Below the pieces are notes generated by a model. The model saw nothing but the letters and a program-made list of their open reading frames with translations. It was not told the origin of the DNA and searched no databases. The position numbers and the translations under genes are program-made. Source: Haematococcus lacustris (taxonomy: Eukaryota > Chlorophyta > Chlorophyceae > Chlamydomonadales > Haematococcaceae). Taken from it: a DNA stretch of 64,000 nt. Below, one piece after another: positions 57,601 to 64,000 of this stretch; position 1 is the stretch's first letter; the number at the start of each line of letters is the position of its first letter. Location of the stretch: positions 4,038,825-4,102,824 of the forward strand of contig JASKMD010000021.1 in NCBI GenBank assembly GCA_030144725.1. The letters run 5' to 3'.

Positions 57601-59290
57601 TCAGCTTGATGGAGAGCTGCGCCTCCGCCCCACTCCAGCCTAGCCTGGCCCTTGCAGCCTTGGCCTACAACTTGACAATGCGCTCTGCAGGTCAGGGTCA
57701 GGTCAGGTTCAGGTCTAGGTCAAGGTCATGGTCCAGAGTCTATGCACCACCGTCACTTGCCTGGGTTGGAGTAGTGCTGCTGCATGGCGACCGCTAGCTG
57801 CATGGAGTGATGACTGATGGTGTTGTGGTCCCCCGTCAGGTTGACGCTGCCCAGCTGCTTCAGCTTGGCCAGCAGCTCCTGGTTGCTGGGGTCATCGAAG
57901 GCGGGCTTGAGGATGAAGTGGAGGATCTGCTTGGGGCGCCCAGGGCGGCGCTGCAGCTGGTTGCAGGGTGTGAGGAAGTTGGAGTTTGCAAAGTACATGC
58001 AGAATACCTTCAGCTGCTCCAGCATCACCGGATCTTCACTGTCAAGTGGCACGGGTGGCCCAGTGGGTGCCGCCGGTGGGGGGTGGTGGGCAGCACAGCT
58101 TATCACCTATCAACATAATGTGGCTAGACAAGGGAGCAGAGGCGACATCAGGCCCCCTCACCTCCCGCCCTGTTCACCCCATTCCTATGTGGGCTCAGTG
58201 CCAGGTGGCCCCTGCAGGCCCTCCACATCCATTGCATGCGAGGGCTGCTGTTGGTATGCTGTGCTGCTGTTGTTGCTGCTGCTGCTGCTGCAGGTACACG
58301 GCTGGCCAGAGGTTTGGGCGCCATGTGGATGACAGTGTGGAGCTGGGGCCAGGCCAGTGCACAGGGTGAGGCGGCCAGGCGGGGTGGTGTGCGTTGATGA
58401 GGACAGGGTGAGGTGGGGTGATGCGGGCGGGGTGGTAAGGAGTGACGTGGGCGGGGTGGTGTGGGGCACTGCAGACATAGTGTGCCTGCTTGGTAGTGCA
58501 GGTGCGGCTTAGAGGGGCATTAGGTCTAAAAGTGGACATCCTTTTGCCTGCATGCAGCCCTCACACCATTCACCCTCGTGCAGCAGGGAGCAGTGAGTGC
58601 CCCAGGTGCAGGTCCAAGAACTAGGGGCTCTGGACAGCTCTCTGCCATACAAGCCGTATGCGTCAACCCGAAGATGCTGGCTACCAGGGTGCCCAGGCTG
58701 GGTCCTTGCTGCAGCAGCAGCCGCAGCAGCAGCAACATGCAGCAGCAAGGTGTGCTGGTGATGGGCTGGGGATGTTGTGGAGATGGAGGCTGGAGAGCGA
58801 ACGTGGTTGGGAAGGAGTGACTGGTTGTGGGCTGTGACTGCGGATGTGCCCATCACCTCCCTGTAGGTACACCCTCCTGGTGTACCTCAGTGGGATGCCC
58901 ACCACCAGACCAGCCATCCACTCACCCACTCGCCCGACCATCGACAGTGCGTCCAGCAGCCCTGCAAGCGAGCCCGGCCAGCAAGCTCCAAGGAAGAAAA
59001 GGCAGCCCAGGGGAGCAGCCGGCATCAGCAGCAAGCGCCCATCGGGCTCCGGGGCCGGCCAGGTGCAGGATGAGGTTGTGCCGCTTCCCGTGTGCGCTCT
59101 GGCGGAGCAGGAGCTTGTAGGTGGTGAGACTGTGTTTTACGGTGGGCGAGGGCAGGTGCTGGCGCGCGTGGCGCCGGAGCCGGGGTTGGCGTTATTGCAC
59201 TTGCACGGCGAGGAGTGCCTTGAGCACGAGGCCCTTCTCGTCAAGAGCGGGACAAAGTACGTGCTGCGAAGTGACGTGGTGTTTGGATAG
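54659..59290 (+). CDS. 2-oxoglutarate/Fe(II)-dependent dioxygenase (prolyl 4-hydroxylase-like), Fanzor in intron 2
   Basis: Exons 54659-54753, 55202-55372, 58294-58365 and 58867-59290 join in phase. They give VPGLLSVPEAQSCLDYAEFL, GPAYGEAFRDNGHVSVHDP, CNPNIRFYR then YTAGQRFGRHVDDSVELG (iron-binding HxD), YTLLVYLSG, ELVGGETVFYGG, and HGEECLEHEALLVKSGTKY followed by VLRSDVVFG. The distal His and the 2-oxoglutarate-binding Arg are in place, so the fold looks intact. A Ser/Pro/Lys-rich insert (about 58905-59085) interrupts the jelly roll. The oxidised substrate is unknown. Intron 2 is 2.9 kb because a complete Fanzor copy lies in it in antisense. A first exon upstream of 54659 is missing from my model. 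A TGTAA word lies about 200 bp past the stop. Confidence 0.8.
55490..55637 (-). ncRNA. Candidate Fanzor guide-RNA region, copy 4 (subfamily B)
   Basis: Homologous to the tail of copy 3 (31640-31500) and in the same position relative to the stop. The homology fades near 55490. Confidence 0.3.
55638..58055 (-). pseudogene. Fanzor copy 4 (subfamily B), most complete core
   Basis: Segments on minus: about 58055-57761 (LEQLKVFCMYFANSNFL, LQRRPGRPKQILHFILK), 57684 to about 57340 (ARLGWSGAEAQLSIKLTCGY, LQATNLDKGHVIDLKEE), about 57306-56535 (RTVETDSVSVYVHYTRP; RuvC-I in GVDIDPGVLQAVSDP; WKLTKGQVKHGSGL; FKK at the common donor), and 56415-55638 (QLVVFFGAASIGNAGG, VVLVDEHRTSRVSSAVNG, WLDRDCNAALNMQRIGES, GMEYPGLGYKWLRDK). 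RuvC-I and RuvC-III aspartates are present. Defects are an in-frame TAG at 57667-57665, and a frameshift at a G7 run near 56025 where copy 3 has G6. The N-terminal NLS exon is missing. The donor at 57760 is GC-type. Fanzors cut DNA guided by an RNA from their own 3' tail. Confidence 0.82.
57690..57740. repeat. Short GGTCA tract in another Fanzor intron
   Basis: GGTCAGGGTCAGGTCAGGTTC and diverged units occupy the intron between 57760 and 57685 of copy 4. It is the same pentamer that expanded in copy 2. Confidence 0.8.
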
Positions 59291-60195
59291 CGATGGCACA
59301 GCCGTTGCGCCGTCCTCCTGCTTCGTGTGGCGCTCTCTGGCCGGCGTTCCCGGCATCCTGTGCCGGCACGTTGGGTGTCACTTGCGGGTCATGGCCGTAA
59401 CTGATGTTGCGGTGCGAACCCTAGCCATGAAAGTCAAGCACAGTTAAGCAGCGAGGTCACTCCTACCTTCAGGATGTCCCAACATGGGGTTTGTAATCTT
59501 CATGCAAGTACTCGCTACAAAGTGCACCGATTATGTTAGCGTTTGTTGCATTGACACCGGCGAATTACTCCGCATCTACTGGCAAGCGGCGAGTTAATCC
59601 TTGCATCAGAGTCCATGCCGGCGCAAGCGAGCGCGGACACACTTCAGCTGCTCACTATCGATTGGTCTAGTGGTGAGTAGAGGCACCAATGAGCGAACTG
59701 CGCTTGGCATCGAGCCGGAAGTACAATCACATTCGCGAGCCTCTTATTGGTGCAGGCGGTGTTGGAGGGCCATCGTTGGGCAAGTTACTACTCGACATTG
59801 TTGCATACGCGTGAAACGTGCGTCTCTCTCTCAGGAATGGAGACCCCCATCCACAAAATGGCATGTTGTGAGCTGACCATTGTGAGTTTCCAGACTTTCG
59901 ACTAGTAACTCTGTTCCTTACTCAACGTCACAGCTGCTGGAGAAGAAAGCATGGCAATTAGAGGATCAGGCCTGCTCCAAATGACATTGGCGTGACCCGA
60001 CTTTGCCTTGCAGGAATGACTAGCCTACTCCGACCGCCCGGACCGTGCCCCCTCGCACCCCCTTGCACGCCCTTGCACCCCCACCCCCTCCCCAGCCCAG
60101 CATAGCCTTCCTACCTCCTCCTACCCCCTCCCAACCCTAGCCCCGCCCTCCCTCCCCCCCACCCCCTCCCAGCCCCCTCACTGCCCTCCCACCCC
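59291..60195 (-). repeat. REP-A dispersed repeat, copy 2 (unoccupied KDZ target site)
   Basis: 59475-60200 reads, on minus, the same order as 20600-21117 followed by 27187-27295, without the 6-kb insertion. The site corresponding to the KDZ target is near 59600-59620. The G-rich block is 60040-60190. No coding function is seen. Confidence 0.7.
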
Positions 60196-60802
60196 TCCTG
60201 CTGATGTTGAAGACACAAGTCAGCCGTCGCCGGCTTTCCACATGCCGGCGGCTGTTCATCACAGAGCAGTGTGTGGTGGCCAACACTCACCCCCCTGGCA
60301 GCAGCAGGCAGCTGGTGCTGGTGCCGCCCCTGACCTGCCCCCCCCTCCTGCTGCACCCCCCTGGCAGCAGCAGGCAGCTGGTGCTGGTGCCGCCCCTGAC
60401 CTGCCCCCCCCTCCTGCTGCACCCCCTGGGCAGCAGCAGGCAGCTGGTGCTGGTGCCGCCCCTGACCTGCCCCCCCCTCCTGCTGCACCCCCCTGGCAGC
60501 AGCAGGCAGCTGGTGCTGGTGCCGCCCCTGACCTGCCCCCCCCTCCTGCTGCACCCCCCTGGCAGCAGCAGGCAGCTGGTGTTGGTGCCGCCCCTGACCT
60601 GCCCCCCCCTCCTGCTGCACCCCCCTGGCAGCAGCAGGCAGCTGGTGCTGGTGCTTCCCCTGGGCTGCCCACCCCTCCAGCTGAGCAGCAGGGGGTCAGG
60701 GCGGAGTTGGACACAAGCTCGACACGCAAGCGGAGGGCGGGCGGGAGGGATCGGACCCAACATATCGAGCAAGGTAACGTAGCAATGGCCCACACACCTT
60801 GA
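60196..60802 (+). CDS. Unrecognised ORF with six 66-bp repeats
   Basis: One plus frame gives a 22-residue unit beginning WQQQAAGAGAAPDLPPPPA, repeated six times (60297-60690), flanked by non-repeat sequence and a basic tail (STRKRRAGGRDRTQHI). All three plus frames remain open through the repeat, so coding is uncertain. No start codon is evident upstream. It could be the last exon of an element gene belonging to REP-A. Confidence 0.3.
60297..60690. repeat. 66-bp minisatellite, six copies
   Basis: Units start at 60297, 60363, 60429, 60495, 60561 and 60627, nearly identical. The last unit is diverged at its end. Confidence 0.95.
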
Positions 60803-60884
60803 GTGGCCTTACCGAGTGGCCAGGTAGTAGGTACTACTCATGTAGCGGTCAAGCAATGCAGCAGCCTTGTATACTTCCGAGCAT

Positions 60885-61065
60885 GGGTTGAGGGGCGTCG
60901 TTACATCGGTTTTGCGTGCCATGTGCATTGTTTTGACTGCGGCGACTGTCCCTGACTGTTTGCAGAGGCTACTGGGCCACGTCGGTCGCGGCGGTCGGTC
61001 GCGGCGAGGCCCGCATGAGCAAAACTGGCATGCATTTGAATGTCAAGATTTGAGCCGCCTTAGCA
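60885..61065 (-). repeat. REP-A dispersed repeat, block 1 (copy 2)
   Basis: Reverse-complement match to 17840-18040 (shared GCGGGCCTCGCCGCGACC-type core). Confidence 0.65.
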
Positions 61066-62330
61066 CTCAGCACACTGCACAATATTTAATGATACATGTT
61101 TCACCGCATAGCTGACGGAGTCCTCTATCCAGGCATGTGCAAAACATAAATAGAAACCACGTGGCTGAGACGCGGCGTCGTTTTGATTACCAGGGGTCGG
61201 TTTCCTATCATTTCCTGTCATTTTTTGTTAGTTGGGGTCGCCTGACCTACCTCCTACCGCACGCCCACTCTTACCCACAGCTTTCAAACGTAACCCTCGA
61301 CAGCATCTCCTGCCTCACTAGGAACTACTACGAGAGACCATAATTAGTCCACGTAACCCTGGGCAGCTCAATGCACAGCGCAGTCAGTCGAACCCGCGAG
61401 AAAACGGCTTACACACCTCTGAAGCCATCAGGCATAAGGCTGCTTGGCCGCCCTCCTCCTATAGGGGTTCAGGGCCTTCTGCAATGCCTTCCAAGGCTAG
61501 GTGCACAAACAAAGGTGCGCACATTGTTGCTTTAGACAGGCCCCACAAACTCCGGCTGCTTACTGATGGACCTCGTGGCGGCGCACTCACAGTTTGTCAT
61601 CAACTACCCATAACATCATCAACCACCCCAGCAGAACATCTCGAACAAGTGCAGTCCTTGGAGCTGACCCCATAGCTAGGGTTGGCCAGATCCGTATGTG
61701 GCGGCTAGAAAGACGGTATATACATACGTATTTAGTGTATTCGTAGTTCCGTAGGGTCTTCCGTAGGGGCAGGGTCATCATTTTGCGAAAGTGAGTATGC
61801 AGTTTGGTGCACAACAACTATAGAAACGCCCGCTAGGGGTAAGCATGTTCAGAATCTCAATCAATAGCCATACCAATACCAATGTGTCGTGACACATCTA
61901 TATGCCAGCCAGCCATGCATGCCGTTAGCAATGTGCCCCTACTCTGTGCGCCAAGCATGTGTCCAAACCCCTCGTGTGGCAGCCGTGGGTGCAGTTGTGT
62001 AGTCAGCCATGGGCTCCTACTCGACCAATCATGTGTGCCACGCATGTGTGGCCATGTGCTCCTACTCTGCCAACCATGTGTGCATGGTTTAATCCCCTCG
62101 TGCCAGCCTCCTTTACAACATCACCCCCTCCTCCTCCTCCTCCTCCACCTCCAGGCATGGTTGTGACAGCACCACCTCCTCATCCACCCCATTCATTCCT
62201 GCATTGCTGTTCCCCGGATGTATGCGATCTTCTTCGCACTCTCCAGAGCTAGGCGGTTGCGGGTCTTGGAGAAGATCTGGTACGGGCTGGGCTGGGTTGC
62301 TGGGCTGGCTGGGCTGGGCTGGGCTGGGCT
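61066..62330. other. No gene recognised
   Basis: Short frames without motifs. 61437-61470 shares a word with 34342-34382. 61690-61765 is rich in TACGTA/CCGTA words that recur at 63900-64000. Confidence 0.4.
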
Positions 62331-63607
62331 GGGCGGGGCGGGGCGGGGCGGGGCGGGGCGGGGCGGGGCGGGGCGGGGCGGGGCGGGGCGGGGCGGGGCG
62401 GGGCGGGGCGGGGCGGGGCGGGGCGGGGCGGGGCGGGGCGGGGCGGGGCGGGGCGGGGCGGGGCGGGGCGGGGCGGGGCGGGGCGGGGCGGGGCGGGGCG
62501 GGGCGGGGCGGGGCGGGGCGGGGCGGGGCGGGGCGGGGCGGGGCGGGGCGGGGCGGGGCGGGGCGGGGCGGGGCGGGGCGGGGCGGGGCGGGGCGGGGCG
62601 GGGCGGGGCGGGGCGGGGCGGGGCGGGGCGGGGCGGGGCGGGGCGGGGCGGGGCGGGGCGGGGCGGGGCGGGGCGGGGCGGGGCGGGGCGGGGCGGGGCG
62701 GGGCGGGGCGGGGCGGGGCGGGGCGGGGCGGGGCGGGGCGGGGCGGGGCGGGGCGGGGCGGGGCGGGGCGGGGCGGGGCGGGGCGGGGCGGGGCGGGGCG
62801 GGGCGGGGCGGGGCGGGGCGGGGCGGGGCGGGGCGGGGCGGGGCGGGGCGGGGCGGGGCGGGGCGGGGCGGGGCGGGGCGGGGCGGGGCGGGGCGGGGCG
62901 GGGCGGGGCGGGGCGGGGCGGGGCGGGGCGGGGCGGGGCGGGGCGGGGCGGGGCGGGGCGGGGCGGGGCGGGGCGGGGCGGGGCGGGGCGGGGCGGGGCG
63001 GGGCGGGGCGGGGCGGGGCGGGGCGGGGCGGGGCGGGGCGGGGCGGGGCGGGGCGGGGCGGGGCGGGGCGGGGCGGGGCGGGGCGGGGCGGGGCGGGGCG
63101 GGGCGGGGCGGGGCGGGGCGGGGCGGGGCGGGGCGGGGCGGGGCGGGGCGGGGCGGGGCGGGGCGGGGCGGGGCGGGGCGGGGCGGGGCGGGGCGGGGCG
63201 GGGCGGGGCGGGGCGGGGCGGGGCGGGGCGGGGCGGGGCGGGGCGGGGCGGGGCGGGGCGGGGCGGGGCGGGGCGGGGCGGGGCGGGGCGGGGCGGGGCG
63301 GGGCGGGGCGGGGCGGGGCGGGGCGGGGCGGGGCGGGGCGGGGCGGGGCGGGGCGGGGCGGGGCGGGGCGGGGCGGGGCGGGGCGGGGCGGGGCGGGGCG
63401 GGGCGGGGCGGGGCGGGGCGGGGCGGGGCGGGGCGGGGCGGGGCGGGGCGGGGCGGGGCGGGGCGGGGCGGGGCGGGGCGGGGCGGGGCGGGGCGGGGCG
63501 GGGCGGGGCGGGGCGGGGCGGGGCGGGGCGGGGCGGGGCGGGGCGGGGCGGGGCGGGGCGGGGCGGGGCGGGGCGGGGCGGGGCGGGGCGGGGCGGGGCG
63601 GGCGGGG
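62331..63607. repeat. GGGGC pentanucleotide satellite, about 1,270 bp (about 254 units)
   Basis: Uninterrupted GGGCG units, preceded by four GGGCT units at about 62309-62330. It has strong quadruplex potential on the plus strand. The long Gly/Ala/Arg and Pro/Arg/Ala frames are spurious. Confidence 0.97.
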
Positions 63608-64000
63608 CCCTCGTATGCATCTGGGCTGGCTGGGCCCTCGTATGCGACTGGCGCAGCACAGGCTTATTCCAGAAGCTGGCGCTGCCCTTTATGGCTTCCG
63701 CTTCATGGCTGTGAGCTCGGCTAGCAGTTCTACGGTCGCCACATCTCTCGTTTGCATCATTTAATGCAATGAATGGCATCGGGTTCGCAGCGACTTATGT
63801 ATGACCCGCGGTTACGGCCACACCGGCAGTAACGGTGACTTGTGCGTCCTGCGTCCCTTGCAATCTCGCGATTTTGCCGTCGCGTGTACGGTTCAAGCGT
63901 GAAAACTACGGTCAAACCTACGGTATTGTACGGTCAACCGACGTACCTACGGCTGCCTACGGATACACGTTGGTTAAGGTACGCTACGTATATACTGTAT
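63608..64000. other. No gene recognised
   Basis: A partial duplication GGGCCCTCGTATGC occurs at 63606 and 63634. The last 100 bases are rich in CTACGG/TACGTA words. Confidence 0.4.

Noticed and set aside
57667..57684. Alternative acceptor TTGTAG|G in Fanzor copy 4 to avoid the in-frame stop
   Set aside because: The phase left by the upstream exon would shift the downstream frame, so the TAG is more likely a real nonsense change.
60297..60690. CRISPR-like regular repeats
   Set aside because: Units are contiguous 66-bp tandem copies with no spacers, in a eukaryotic genome.
62193..63779. Long Pro-Arg-Ala and Gly-Ala-Arg frames
   Set aside because: Artefacts of the GGGGC array.

Overview
The window is nuclear DNA of a GC-rich green alga of the Chlamydomonadales. 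Haematococcus lacustris is my best guess, from recall of its protein families rather than a search. Supporting signs are intron-dense genes with good GT..AG junctions, very short exons, TGTAA polyadenylation words, CAG/GCTG-rich introns, pentanucleotide satellites, and Fanzor-type (eukaryotic TnpB-like) elements. It is not bacterial: I see no operons and no ribosome-binding-site logic, and nearly all long open frames are satellites or shadows. One run of N (45185-45684) is an assembly gap.

Layout. 1-1420: a 197-bp foldback MITE and a decayed hAT transposon end. 2354-8136 (+): a complete 13-exon Aurora-like Ser/Thr kinase of 516 aa, including 14-nt and 16-nt microexons. 10617-11575 (+): a 5'-truncated Fanzor copy. 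16879-11877 (-): an AFG1/LACE1-type mitochondrial AAA ATPase. 18321-20570: a 2,250-bp perfect GCCCA array. 21126-27178: a KDZ-like DNA transposon with about 270-bp inverted ends and an 8-bp target duplication, inserted in a dispersed repeat (REP-A). A second copy of REP-A at 59.5-61.1 kb shows the unoccupied site. 28977-27885 (-): an SFT2 vesicle-transport protein of 234 aa. 31.1-29.1 kb and 33.3-31.5 kb (-): two more Fanzor copies, one with a 640-bp GGTCA satellite filling its intron. 42706-35072 (-): a paralogous Aurora-like kinase, invaded by a Fanzor tail, an antisense AFG1 exon and several microsatellites. 43410-44806 (+): the first third of eIF3 subunit L, which stops before the N gap. 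45685-52703 (+): a complete-looking RluA/RPUSD2-type pseudouridine synthase missing only its N-terminus. 53658-54470 (+): an unrecognised GC-rich ORF. 54659-59290 (+): a 2-oxoglutarate/Fe(II) dioxygenase whose second intron houses a fourth Fanzor copy in antisense. 62331-63607: a 1.27-kb GGGGC array.

The host genes (two kinases, AFG1, SFT2, eIF3L, pseudouridine synthase, dioxygenase) are ordinary housekeeping or regulatory genes and do not form a pathway. The most interesting layer is the mobile one. Two Fanzor subfamilies are present as four ORF-bearing copies plus solo 3'-end fragments, each damaged differently. A conserved non-coding tail lies just downstream of the stop codon, where Fanzor/TnpB guide RNAs are expected. 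Exon coordinates were worked out by hand from splice consensus, reading phase and family similarity; they need transcript support.
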